From the IMG/VR virus record IMGVR_UViG_3300020421_000051, positions 1 through 41,781 of that record: a DNA stretch of 41,781 nt. One strand, written 5' to 3'. Shown piece after piece: positions 7,770 through 15,895 of the stretch. The translations under genes and the position numbers were made by a program. Below the pieces are notes generated by a model that was not told the origin of the DNA, did no database searches, and saw only the letters and a list, made by a program, of their open reading frames with translations. The stretch's first letter is position 1. Each line of letters begins with the position of its first letter. This DNA comes from a virus.

Positions 7770-8675
7770 CTATTTCACAAATTTAAATGCAATTGACTGC
7801 ATTTTTAATATTGGTAATTTTGCAAATTTCTTTTTATTAGTATTGTTAATAGCGTCATATACTTGAATTATAGCAGATGCAGAAAATCCATCCATTCTCA
7901 TTTTTCTCTTTGTCACAGGATCTTTAATCACTTGATTCTGTTTATTCTTAACTACATCTCTAATTTTTGCTATGACATCCGGATCTTTTACCTCATTTAC
8001 ATTATCTTTGATTGGATTGGAGGCTTTTACTCTTGCTGAAAACTCAACAAAATATCTCTTATATAATTTCATTATCTCTAAAGCCTTCTTTCTATCCCTT
8101 TTTGCGACCTCAGTTTTTATAACATCCTTAATAATTTTATCAGCTCTATTTAACGCAATTTCAAGTTGTAATGCAATAACTTGATCTGATGTTAATTCAT
8201 CTAATCTATTTTCGTGTAAATAGTATTTTTTTCTTCTTAATAAATCGTCTGTTGATAAATCTTTATCTATGAAATCGTCTGGTGCTTCATTTACACCCTC
8301 TCTCTTCTTAAATCTATCTTTAATTCTTTGAAATAAACTTTTTGCTTTCTTATGTGTTGAGGGATCTTTTTTGGCATAAGAAGATTGTCGTGCGGTATTT
8401 ACAGAAACTTTGTTACCACTTTTTGCTTGAACCACCATTCTTTGTGCAGCAGCAATAGCAGCAGGATTTTCATTCAATATTGAATCATATAATTCTTTAA
8501 TCTTATTAGGTAACTCATCATGTTTAGTAGCTGCGTATTTCTTTACTGACTTTTTAGTCATTGATTTTGCAGCTTTCTGAGCAGCTTTTGAAAACTTACT
8601 AGCGGGTACATCACCCTTCTGTATCGACCTAACGATACCCATAAACTTTTGTTGTTGTTTGGAAGCTGCTGGCAC
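7770..8675 (-). CDS. Basic head-associated protein (DUF3008-like N-terminus)
   Basis: 301 residues starting with GTG at 8675, chosen because AGGGGA lies 7-8 bases upstream and the protein then begins MPAASKQQQKFMGIV, a start seen in DUF3008-like small phage/bacterial proteins. The protein is strongly basic. Residues 1-55 are a lysine-rich helical domain, and residues 60-130 contain two candidate gp21 sites, ILNE-NPAA and GVNE-APDD, flanking a basic segment (NTARQSSYAKKDPSTHKKAK). The C-terminal half is helical and ends in a KFAKLPILKMQSIAFKFVK tail. The gene lies directly downstream of the prohead protease gene. I infer an internal head protein that is processed, perhaps packaged with DNA because of its charge. 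No enzymatic motif is visible. Confidence 0.6.
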   Translation of the reverse strand: MPAASKQQQKFMGIVRSIQKGDVPASKFSKAAQKAAKSMTKKSVKKYAATKHDELPNKIKELYDSILNENPAAIAAAQRMVVQAKSGNKVSVNTARQSSYAKKDPSTHKKAKSLFQRIKDRFKKREGVNEAPDDFIDKDLSTDDLLRRKKYYLHENRLDELTSDQVIALQLEIALNRADKIIKDVIKTEVAKRDRKKALEIMKLYKRYFVEFSARVKASNPIKDNVNEVKDPDVIAKIRDVVKNKQNQVIKDPVTKRKMRMDGFSASAIIQVYDAINNTNKKKFAKLPILKMQSIAFKFVK

Positions 8676-8678
8676 TTT

Positions 8679-9281
8679 CTATCCCCTCATTATATCGTTG
8701 ATTACTGACTCTACCTTCCCATACTTACTATCACGAACAGGTGTGTTTTTATCAATACTTTCATTCATTGGATGAAGAAAAGCACCGTGTGTGGATGGGT
8801 TAGATACAAAATCAAAAGCAATTAATTCAAAGTCATCACCAACCTCTTGTGCACCATTCTCATTCATCGGTTCTACAGAACCCATACCACGAGAAGAAAT
8901 ACCCAATTTTATTCCGTTTTTGAATAACTCTCTCAAAATGTTACCGCTTGGCGTTGTAAGTATTTCTACTGTGCCTACTAAATCATCTCCATTAAATGCC
9001 ATCTCTGTAATATTATGAGATACATTCTGTAGGTTAACAACAGATGATTCAGGATGGTCTAACTCACCCATAGCTCTTTTCTGTTTTACGAAACCTTCGG
9101 AATACTTATTAGCCTCCCTCATTAGAATTTCTTTTGGATATACCCTACCATTTTGGTTTTTGGTATCTGCTCTTTGTAGGATACCTCTGACAACGAGTTT
9201 ACCATTGTTCTCTTTCATAGCCTCATTTATTTGGTCAGGCCCTACTTCAAATGGTAGGTAATCTACTATTAATTGTTTCAT
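8679..9281 (-). CDS. gp21: Prohead maturation protease, T4 gp21-like
   Basis: 200 residues (T4 gp21 is 212). This serine protease of the herpesvirus-assemblin-like fold digests the scaffold and trims head proteins during maturation. The family pattern is clear: GRVYPKEIL near residue 46-54, the catalytic histidine in GELDHPE (His76), and the catalytic serine in LGISSRG (Ser129 or Ser130). A DFVSNPSTHGAF stretch follows. A possible self-cleavage site QINE-A is at residue 20. The start codon overlaps the previous stop as ATGA, so it is likely translationally coupled to the acidic protein before it. Expected cleavage rule from T4 is (L/I)-x-E before a small residue; several neighbours carry such sites. 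Confidence 0.93.
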   Translation of the reverse strand: MKQLIVDYLPFEVGPDQINEAMKENNGKLVVRGILQRADTKNQNGRVYPKEILMREANKYSEGFVKQKRAMGELDHPESSVVNLQNVSHNITEMAFNGDDLVGTVEILTTPSGNILRELFKNGIKLGISSRGMGSVEPMNENGAQEVGDDFELIAFDFVSNPSTHGAFLHPMNESIDKNTPVRDSKYGKVESVINDIMRG

Positions 9282-10066
9282 TTTAGACTCCTAAATATTC
9301 TATCATAATTTTCTTTTAATATACGAGAATTAGGTTTTTTCTTTCCTTCTTTGATTGGTTTATATGTTTTTCCATTGATTGTGATGGTTTCATCTTTACC
9401 TTTTACAATAGAATTTGCATAATCTCCCAAATCTGCCAAGGTTTCATCACCTTCACCATCCATAGCTTTTCTTATCTTATCATCTTTAGCTAGTTTTTGT
9501 GTAGCTTCAAGTGCTTCTTCTTTACTATCAAAGTAAATCACTTCATGCCCAATACCGACATTTATTCCATACTCAATTTTACCACCATCTTCAAAAGCAG
9601 TTACAGTCATCGCATTATCAGGTTCATCCACATCTTTACCCATAAGTTCGGCGTACATCCCATCATCTATTTCGGATGAAACTGAATTAACGTCTAAACC
9701 ATTTAAATCCATACCTTCTAAAGAGCGAATGACATCATCATTTGCATCTGCTACATTGCTTTCATCTTCGTCATCATCGTCATCTTGTTTAAATAAGTAG
9801 TTAGGATCTTCTTCACGATCATCTCCACCATCCCTATCAAAATCACTACCGCCTAACTTATCACCATCATCCTTTTCACTATCATCACCACCTTTTTCTT
9901 GTCCACTCATCTTATCCCATGCTTGCTTTGCTGGGTGTTCTTTATCCATCTTTTTGGCAGCACCTGCAGTCATTTCCTGAGACTCGCCATCTTTATCTTT
10001 GTATTTGATGATTTTATCGTCATCAACTTCATTGATGTTTTTTGCAATTTCAAGTAGTGATATCAT
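9278..10066 (-). CDS. Acidic putative prohead protein
   Basis: 262 residues. The N-terminus LLEIAKNINE-V has a possible gp21 site. A KYKDKDGESQEMTAGAAKK / HPAKQAWDKM stretch (about 20-55) recurs, as I remember, in head-region proteins of marine phages. Residues 55-110 are dominated by Asp, Glu and Gly, with a run of five Asp. Residues 150-200 form a small alpha/beta unit (ITVTAF-like strands and EALEATQKLAKDDKI), and the C-terminus has TINGKTYKPIKEG and ILKENYDRIFRSLK. The gene is coupled on both sides (TAATG upstream, ATGA into gp21). It is placed where T4 has the small core proteins gp67 and gp68, and the acidity fits a scaffold or core component. No sequence link to those proteins can be claimed. 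Confidence 0.6.
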   Translation of the reverse strand: MISLLEIAKNINEVDDDKIIKYKDKDGESQEMTAGAAKKMDKEHPAKQAWDKMSGQEKGGDDSEKDDGDKLGGSDFDRDGGDDREEDPNYLFKQDDDDDEDESNVADANDDVIRSLEGMDLNGLDVNSVSSEIDDGMYAELMGKDVDEPDNAMTVTAFEDGGKIEYGINVGIGHEVIYFDSKEEALEATQKLAKDDKIRKAMDGEGDETLADLGDYANSIVKGKDETITINGKTYKPIKEGKKKPNSRILKENYDRIFRSLK

Positions 10067-10251
10067 TAGTCTTTCTCCATCATAATTTCAGTTCTAAGAC
10101 TTTCCAATTGTTCTATCCATTGGCCAAGCCTTCTAATCATGTAATTCTTATCTACATCTTTTTTCTGTATTTCTACCTGCCATCTTTTTAGCAAAGTCGA
10201 AATACTAAAAAGCGTGTCCATATAGGACTTCTTCTTATCTTCAAACGGCAT
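10066..10251 (-). CDS. Small helical protein of unknown function
   Basis: 61 residues, almost entirely helical (LFSISTLLKRWQVEIQKKD, then RRLGQWIEQLESLRTEIMME). No cysteine, signal peptide or membrane segment. The ATG at 10251 follows the gene at 10263 by 11 bases and its stop forms TAATG with the next start, so it is translated as part of the head operon. By position (between portal and protease genes) it corresponds to the place of T4 gp67/gp68, the small prohead core proteins, but the sequence is too short and general to decide. A chaperone or assembly cofactor is equally possible. Confidence 0.55.
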   Translation of the reverse strand: MPFEDKKKSYMDTLFSISTLLKRWQVEIQKKDVDKNYMIRRLGQWIEQLESLRTEIMMEKD

Positions 10252-10262
10252 AGTGACTCCAG

Positions 10263-10892
10263 TTATTGTAACTGCCCTACTTTATTCGCTAGTTTTACTA
10301 ACCTCTCACTTATTTTGTTTAAAGCCTTATGTGTATTTTTCCAATATGACCTAGAATCTACATTTAGTTCATTTTTTAAACGTACATTCATCTTTACTAA
10401 TCTATTAAGTTCATTGAGAGAATCTCTTATCTCTCTCATCGAACGTCCAATTTTTTGTTTCGGAGTCATTGACTCGTCATTTCTATAATCGTGATACTTT
10501 CCTTCATTTACAGATTCACTAACATTATCAAAAGCTCTATTTATGTATTCCATAGTGCTATAAACTTTCAAATTAAAATCTTGTCTAGCTTTTTCGTTAT
10601 TACCTCGTTTATGAAGTGAAAATACATTTTGTAATTGTTTGTTAGCTAACTTTAACAAAAGACCTACTTGTCCTTGTTTAGCCATCTGTGGAGTTTCATT
10701 TAGAGCTTCCTTAACTACATCATATCCAGTTGAATTGGTAGAAATTTTCTTTTTCTTTTTCTTACCTTTAGCAGATTTGCCAGTAAAAGCATATGGTGTC
10801 TGATATCCAGGTGTAGCAGCAGAAGTAGAAGCTTCATCAAGCTCATCCTTAATTATTTCTCTTATGAACTCTTTGAGTTTATCTAACGACAT
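10263..10892 (-). CDS. Putative processed prohead protein with GYQTPYAF segment
   Basis: 209 residues. Residues 1-20 are an amphipathic helix (LDKLKEFIREIIKDELDE) ending in a good gp21 site, LDE-ASTS. Then comes a short module ATPGYQTPYAFTGKSAKG, followed by a poly-lysine run; this (Y-x-TP-x-AF plus basic run) is familiar to me from prohead-region proteins of marine phages. Further sites VKE-ALNE-TPQ lie around residue 61-66. The C-terminal half is helical: ANKQLQNVFSLHKRGNNEKA, then SVNEGKYHDYRNDESMTPKQ and a coiled coil. The layout of helical propeptide, basic linker and mature domain suggests a protein carried into the prohead and cut there. The start overlaps the upstream gene by 14 bases. 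Confidence 0.6.
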   Translation of the reverse strand: MSLDKLKEFIREIIKDELDEASTSAATPGYQTPYAFTGKSAKGKKKKKKISTNSTGYDVVKEALNETPQMAKQGQVGLLLKLANKQLQNVFSLHKRGNNEKARQDFNLKVYSTMEYINRAFDNVSESVNEGKYHDYRNDESMTPKQKIGRSMREIRDSLNELNRLVKMNVRLKNELNVDSRSYWKNTHKALNKISERLVKLANKVGQLQ

Positions 10893-11736
10893 CCTTTAGC
10901 TCCTTCACTAATTGATAATATCTCATAAGGGAAACAACCTGATTATCCTCAACAATCTTTCCTTTCAAAAGATTTTTGATTTGATTAATCGCTTCTTTTA
11001 ATTTTATTTTTGTAACCTTATCATCTATCTCCGGTAAAAACGATTGGAGTTCTTTTTTTATCTCAATAGATTCCTTTTCGATAAATTCCTTTAAAGAATT
11101 TGTATTAGAAATGTTGTAGATGTACTTTTTGAGTAAACTTCTTTGATTTTCACTAAGTGTCTTATACTTTTTATTGAACTTTTCAACTAAAACCGTATAG
11201 GTAAGTAGTCTCAAATCCTTTTCTTGCTTTTTATAAGATTCTATAACATTAGTTCCCTTTCTCTTTTTATTACTAGATTTGGATATAATGTTTTCTATTA
11301 TAGTAAATCTACTTTCAGTTTCTATTTTCGGATCTGAAATATGAATGGACTCAAAAAGCTTATAAATTGAAGCATGTACTTTATAGTTTGGAATTCGTGC
11401 TCTAAAAAAATCATTTACATCGTAATTATTTTTGATTTCTTTAACTAAATTATATTTTTCGTTTTTCAACTGTTTTTTATTAATTTTTTTATAAGTTTTA
11501 ACAACAGCTTCTATTAAGTGATTAGCTTTACTATCGTTGCTATACTTTTCTGTGTTAAGGATTTTATATAATTCATACTCTTTACCTAATTGAGTGCTAG
11601 GTGAGAAGAATTTTTTTAACATAATAACTGCGTCTCCATCGTTATCATTGAGGACATCAACGGTTATCTGTCTCGTTAGTAGCTCAAAAAGAATACCTGT
11701 ATTCTTAATCTTTGAGTGTTTTATTTTTGTATTCAT
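10879..11736 (-). CDS. Helical head-operon protein of unknown function
   Basis: 285 residues, basic and almost completely alpha-helical. It begins MNTKIKHSKIKNTGILFELL, then has VDVLNDNDGDAVIMLKKFFS and long Lys/Glu/Asn-rich helices. No cysteine, no catalytic motif, no signal peptide. It is encoded directly after the portal gene with a 53-base gap that contains a copy of the AT motif, so it heads a possible sub-operon with the small prohead genes downstream. The pattern 'KNTGILFELLTRQIT' seems familiar from conserved hypothetical proteins between portal and protease genes of aquatic T4-like phages, but I cannot name a family. An assembly or core role is inferred from position only. Confidence 0.6.
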   Translation of the reverse strand: MNTKIKHSKIKNTGILFELLTRQITVDVLNDNDGDAVIMLKKFFSPSTQLGKEYELYKILNTEKYSNDSKANHLIEAVVKTYKKINKKQLKNEKYNLVKEIKNNYDVNDFFRARIPNYKVHASIYKLFESIHISDPKIETESRFTIIENIISKSSNKKRKGTNVIESYKKQEKDLRLLTYTVLVEKFNKKYKTLSENQRSLLKKYIYNISNTNSLKEFIEKESIEIKKELQSFLPEIDDKVTKIKLKEAINQIKNLLKGKIVEDNQVVSLMRYYQLVKELKDVVR

Positions 11737-11773
11737 TTACAAACTCCAATCGTTTCTATATAATACTTCATAT

Positions 11774-11781
11774 ATAAATAT
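11774..11781 (-). promoter_or_regulatory. AT motif ATATTTAT between portal and 11736 gene
   Basis: Reads CACTTATATTTATATATG on the minus strand, 37 bases before the start at 11736. The flanks (TTAT before, AT-rich after) match the copies before gp13 and gp22 closely. Confidence 0.42.
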
Positions 11782-11789
11782 AAGTGTTA

Positions 11790-13604
11790 TCAATTTTTAT
11801 TAGTATTAAGAGAGTTAACTTCTGATTTATACTCTTTTTCAAGCTCACTACTCTCACTCAGAAGTGATTTTCCTGTATTTCCTAAGTGTTTCAATACATT
11901 TTCATATTTTGATAAAGATTGTGTACTATATGCTTTGTTCATATCATGTGCACCCAAAGGATCTCTACCTCTAGCACCACTATCTTTGGAGTATTTATTT
12001 GCTTCTTTCGGACGTCCAGCACCATCAAAACCACCTTCAGGTGAACCACCCTCATCATTTAATTCATGACCTGTTCTACCCATAGCTAAATCAGATGGTG
12101 TACCTTGGGATTGTCCACTTTTTGCTGGATCGTTACCTTCGGATTCAATCTGTTGTCTTCTGAACTTAGTCTTATAATCAAACACAATTTGTTTATCCAT
12201 TTCTTTAATTTCTTCATCAGAAAATTTAAATACATTTTTGTATACCCATTCTGATGAAACTAATCCATCTCTGAGCATCGAATCAGCTAATGATGTTTTG
12301 TTATTCCATAATTCAATTTTTTCTTGTTCATAAATTGTAGATGGATTTGTCAAACTTAACTCAAAGTTTACTAAATCTTGGTCTCTAAATCCCTGTGCAT
12401 ATAAGTGAACTACTGCAATTTTTGATAATTCACTTGTAACTATTCTTTGTATTCTTTCTATAGTCCTTGCAAATCTAACATCTTCAGCAGCTAATGTAGC
12501 TTTAGAACCTAACCCCTCTTCGTATCCTAAGAAAGCTTTTGGAACATGTAATGATGCAAGTAATTTATTCTTTAAATATTCGATATCATCTACTGCATCG
12601 TATGATAAACCACTTAAAGTATCTATATTTGTTCCACTATCTCCGCCTCTTACAGGTAAGAAAAAATCTTCTGTAAGGTTCTGTATATTGTATCTTAAAT
12701 TATAATCACCTGTTTTAGAATCCATAACTGGTGCTTTTTTCATTTTATTCATAGCTTGTTGCATGTAATTATCAACTTCAGCCGGTGGAATATTTCCTAT
12801 ATCTAATTTAAACACCCTCTTCTCTGGTGCTCTCATTATCCTATGTATTAACATAGCATCTTCCATAAGAGTCATTTGTTTCCACACCTTTCTACCACCT
12901 TCTAGTATAGACCTTCCATAAGGAACATAGTTGGAATCTGATAGTAATCTGAAATGTGCAACTTCATAGTTTTCAAACATGGTTGATTCCTTACCTTTAG
13001 CAGAGTGTCTTCCACTTTTACCGCCTGTTGATTGTGGAATGAATTCAAACTGAACTAGGTTGGGGTTTTCCATATCATGACCTTCATATCTAGCTGTATC
13101 ATATGGTGATAAAGGCATTACATTGGTAACGCCGTATTTCTCATTTATATCTAATTTAAGAAAGAAGTCTCCGTACTTATTCATATTACGAATCCATGGC
13201 CAAAGATTAAATTCAATGTTAATTATATCGTAAAATAAGTTATGAAGTATGTCGTGAATATTATCATTTGAAGTTTCTATTGATAAAACTTTACCATATT
13301 CATTTTTCATTGTTGATTCATCTGAATAGATATCTAACGCTGAAGCAATAATAGCATCAGAATCCATAGATTCATAATCTCTGAACAGTCCCAATCGCAT
13401 CTGCTGTACCTGTAATAATTCGTTATACCCATACTGTTGCATGTTAGAGTATAACTTCTGAAATCTATCAACAAGATTATTTTGAGTTACAGCTTGTAAT
13501 TTTCCAGTATCAACAACTTTTAATTTTTTACCACCGACATTTCTAACAATCGCGTTAGTAGAAAATAATCTTTTCAATCTTCCTAAAAATGTTGTGTCTG
13601 CCAT
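11790..13604 (-). CDS. gp20: Portal protein, T4 gp20-like
   Basis: 604 residues (T4 gp20 is 524). Twelve copies would form the DNA channel at one head vertex, where the terminase docks. Recognisable family stretches are LQVQQMRLGLFRDYESMDSD near residue 60, ALDIYSDEST, the FNLWPWIRNMNKYGDFFLKL strand-helix region, MPLSPYDTARYEG, SLMEDAMLIHR-like order (TLMEDAMLIHRIMRAPEKRV) and the DAVDDIEYLKNKLLASLHVP helix region. The last ~110 residues are a hydrophilic Gly/Ser/Asp-rich tail (GTPSDLAMGRTGHELNDEGG) ending in a short coiled coil; this accounts for the extra length. The start is ATG with AAGGA upstream, 10 bases after the terminase stop. Confidence 0.93.
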   Translation of the reverse strand: MADTTFLGRLKRLFSTNAIVRNVGGKKLKVVDTGKLQAVTQNNLVDRFQKLYSNMQQYGYNELLQVQQMRLGLFRDYESMDSDAIIASALDIYSDESTMKNEYGKVLSIETSNDNIHDILHNLFYDIINIEFNLWPWIRNMNKYGDFFLKLDINEKYGVTNVMPLSPYDTARYEGHDMENPNLVQFEFIPQSTGGKSGRHSAKGKESTMFENYEVAHFRLLSDSNYVPYGRSILEGGRKVWKQMTLMEDAMLIHRIMRAPEKRVFKLDIGNIPPAEVDNYMQQAMNKMKKAPVMDSKTGDYNLRYNIQNLTEDFFLPVRGGDSGTNIDTLSGLSYDAVDDIEYLKNKLLASLHVPKAFLGYEEGLGSKATLAAEDVRFARTIERIQRIVTSELSKIAVVHLYAQGFRDQDLVNFELSLTNPSTIYEQEKIELWNNKTSLADSMLRDGLVSSEWVYKNVFKFSDEEIKEMDKQIVFDYKTKFRRQQIESEGNDPAKSGQSQGTPSDLAMGRTGHELNDEGGSPEGGFDGAGRPKEANKYSKDSGARGRDPLGAHDMNKAYSTQSLSKYENVLKHLGNTGKSLLSESSELEKEYKSEVNSLNTNKN

Positions 13605-13614
13605 AGTTTATTCC

Positions 13615-15192
13615 TTATCCTAAGAGCCAATCTATTCTTTCTTTTTCACCATTAGGTCCCACTTCAATTTCCCAAGTGTCTTTATTTTCCTGTGGTGTTT
13701 GGGGTAATAATTGTGTAGAAACTCCGCTTAATGTCTTCTTCTGTAAGTCAATACCCTCTTGTCTCAATCTAAGAGCGGTATCTCTTACCCACAAACATAT
13801 AGCAAAACTCATCACTAAATCATCATTATACCCTTGCATAGCTTCGGCTTTATTGTTGTTATATATAAATACAAAAAGTTCATCAATTAATCGATTTGAA
13901 CGAACAATTACTGACTTTTCTCTAAAATATTCTTCAAGTTTAGCAATTACTAATGGTCTTGTCTTCATTGTCATTGAAAAACCAGGTACCATATTTCTAT
14001 CTTGAGTTCTATATCTATTATTAACTTGTTTTTCTGTATCAACATATTGTAAATCTTTACTTGTGTAAAAAAGGTTTTCATATCCTCTGTCTATCACCTG
14101 TTGTATTGTAGCCCAACCAATGTTATTATTTTCTATAACCAACAATGCATTGTTATACTCTGTGGCGACGTTGACTAACATATTACCAAAATCTTTTGTG
14201 GATAATCTACCTTTATATTCACCAACTTGCTCCATAGTCTCCACATCCATAACGTGAAATGCAGAGTAATCTGAGCCATCACCTCTACTTACATCCGCAG
14301 AAACTATATAATCTTTTGTATAGTTTGGTGATTGCCAAACCCAAAAATTACTATCCACTCCTCTTTTTTCCAAAGGGTTGTTTATATGAATTTCTTTATA
14401 CTCTTCTAATATAATACCATCTATCACAGTTTGACCTGAAGTAATAAAGTCACAGTCACATTCTTGAGCTGCTAATGACGGACCTAATAGTTTATCTTGT
14501 TCCTTTCTCCACTCATCATTTCTTTCTGGATGTAAGTTCCAATGTAGCTTAATCCAATTCCAATCATTTGTTCCATCTTCCGCATCAACCCAAGTTCTAT
14601 GAAACCAATTTCCAACACCATTAGGTGTAGATAGTGCAATACATTGTCCACCAGTAGATAATGTCTGTGAAGCAGCTGCCCATATCGGTTCAATCTTATC
14701 AATGAAAGCGGCCTCATCCAATATTAATAATGAAAGTGCCTCAGAACGACCAGAATCTTCTCCGCTTGAGACTGCTTTAATTTGTGAACCATTTTTGTAT
14801 CTCAGAGATAATTTATTATCTTCAACACAATTTTGTTTCAACCAAGAGGGTAGGTTAGCATGCATCACTCTTACCTTTGTCACTAAATTTTTTGCGGTAT
14901 CTTGTTTGGTAGCAATTACCAATATATTTTTATCCTGTCCAAATGTCATCATCCATAAAGAGTATCCAGCAGTTAAAGTTGATAATCCTAACTGTCTTGC
15001 TTTTAATATCACATTAAATCTATGCTCCTCAAATGTATTCAAAGTATTTTCTTGAAAATCCCACAAGTGAAATGGTACTTTACCTTTCATTGGGTGCTGT
15101 ACTACACAATACTTTTTTAAAAAGTATGATGGGTCTTGTGCACACTTTAAATATTCTTTTTTTATTACTTCTTTTAACGGAGCAGGTTTCAT
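13615..15192 (-). CDS. gp17: Terminase large subunit, T4 gp17-like
   Basis: 525 residues from ATG at 15192. I chose this start because AGGA lies 8-9 bases upstream and the ATG overlaps the previous stop as TAATG; a longer frame would need a TTG at 15228 without a better ribosome site. The ATPase domain has KARQLGLST (residues 64-72, the variant Walker A of terminases) and LLILDEAAFI (Walker B, about 155-164), followed by ALSTPNG as the coupling motif. The nuclease domain has VSADVSRGDGSDYSAF, VIENNN and GYNDDLVMSFAI carrying the acidic metal ligands. T4 gp17 is 610 residues, so this is a compact form. It powers DNA packaging and cuts the concatemer. No small terminase (gp16) gene is next to it. 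Confidence 0.95.
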   Translation of the reverse strand: MKPAPLKEVIKKEYLKCAQDPSYFLKKYCVVQHPMKGKVPFHLWDFQENTLNTFEEHRFNVILKARQLGLSTLTAGYSLWMMTFGQDKNILVIATKQDTAKNLVTKVRVMHANLPSWLKQNCVEDNKLSLRYKNGSQIKAVSSGEDSGRSEALSLLILDEAAFIDKIEPIWAAASQTLSTGGQCIALSTPNGVGNWFHRTWVDAEDGTNDWNWIKLHWNLHPERNDEWRKEQDKLLGPSLAAQECDCDFITSGQTVIDGIILEEYKEIHINNPLEKRGVDSNFWVWQSPNYTKDYIVSADVSRGDGSDYSAFHVMDVETMEQVGEYKGRLSTKDFGNMLVNVATEYNNALLVIENNNIGWATIQQVIDRGYENLFYTSKDLQYVDTEKQVNNRYRTQDRNMVPGFSMTMKTRPLVIAKLEEYFREKSVIVRSNRLIDELFVFIYNNNKAEAMQGYNDDLVMSFAICLWVRDTALRLRQEGIDLQKKTLSGVSTQLLPQTPQENKDTWEIEVGPNGEKERIDWLLG

Positions 15193-15587
15193 TATATCTT
15201 TCCTAAAATAAACCCAATACCTAACCAAAGATATGTATTTTCATACCATTTTGGTTCAAGTGTTTTAATAAGCTCTTCATTTGTCTTTTCACGTTCCTTC
15301 AATAAAGTGATTTGTTTACTCTTTGCTTCTGATAGGACTTTTTCTACTTCAGCATACTCTTCTAATTCTTCAATGAATTCATCAGTTTCAGAAAGCATAA
15401 CTTTGTAATCCTCTATCAATGAATCTGCTTTAGCTAACTTACCTTCCCATTGTGCATCACGTGCTTTTAACATTTCTAATGCTTCATCGTATGTAAATGA
15501 TGTTGGTTTCTTACCACCCTTTTTTATTTCTTGTCCATCTAATATAGATAATGCAAGAAATGCTATTAAAAAATACCTCAACATCAT
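15192..15587 (-). CDS. Small membrane protein with signal-like N-terminus, coiled coil and C-terminal TM
   Basis: 131 residues. The N-terminus MMLRYFLIAFLALSILDGQE is a hydrophobic signal-like segment. Residues about 30-110 are a charged coiled coil (LAKADSLIEDYKVMLSETDE, EYAEVEKVLSEAKSKQITLL). The last 18 residues, TYLWLGIGFILGKI with preceding WYEN, form a transmembrane segment. No cysteine and therefore no lipobox. A protein held at both ends with a coiled coil in the periplasm resembles unimolecular spanins, which fuse the inner and outer membranes at lysis; the missing lipoprotein cysteine weakens this. It is coupled to the next upstream gene by an ATGA overlap and to the terminase by TAATG. 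Other options are a holin-like or virion-internal membrane-interacting protein. Confidence 0.6.
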   Translation of the reverse strand: MMLRYFLIAFLALSILDGQEIKKGGKKPTSFTYDEALEMLKARDAQWEGKLAKADSLIEDYKVMLSETDEFIEELEEYAEVEKVLSEAKSKQITLLKEREKTNEELIKTLEPKWYENTYLWLGIGFILGKI

Positions 15588-15895
15588 TTACTCTTTGCGA
15601 ATTTTCTTAAAAATTCTTCTGCTGATTCAACTTCATCATTTTCATAAACCTCTTCCATCTTTTTAGTTTTCTTTTTAGATATAGTTAATTTTCTTTTAAT
15701 ATTTCCTATCTCTCTTTTCGATGCTTTCTTTGCGGTTTCTAATTCTTTGATTTGTTTTTCAACTTTCTTTTCTTCTTTTTTGTTTTCATCAATAACTTTT
15801 TTAAGTTTTTGAACTTCTTTACTCTTTACTTGCTTTGCAGCAAAAAGTCCACCGACTACTCCAAAAAATGCTAATATAACTTTCCAAAGCTTCAT
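15584..15895 (-). CDS. Small membrane-anchored coiled-coil protein
   Basis: 103 residues. One N-terminal transmembrane segment (LWKVILAFFGVVGGLFAA, residues 3-20) is followed by a very basic, Lys/Glu-rich coiled coil reaching to about residue 95 (KKVEKQIKELETAKKASK). This is the layout of an inner-membrane spanin (Rz-like): N-terminal anchor and periplasmic coiled coil. Both its start and its stop overlap neighbours as ATGA, so it is tightly co-translated with the second membrane protein downstream. The pair may work together at lysis, but no endolysin or holin is visible in this window, so the lysis idea stays a hypothesis. Confidence 0.6.
   Translation of the reverse strand: MKLWKVILAFFGVVGGLFAAKQVKSKEVQKLKKVIDENKKEEKKVEKQIKELETAKKASKREIGNIKRKLTISKKKTKKMEEVYENDEVESAEEFLRKFAKSK

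Noticed and set aside
15193-15228. Upstream TTG start for the terminase
   Set aside because: The ATG at 15192 has a good ribosome site and a TAATG overlap; the extra 12 residues are not typical of gp17.
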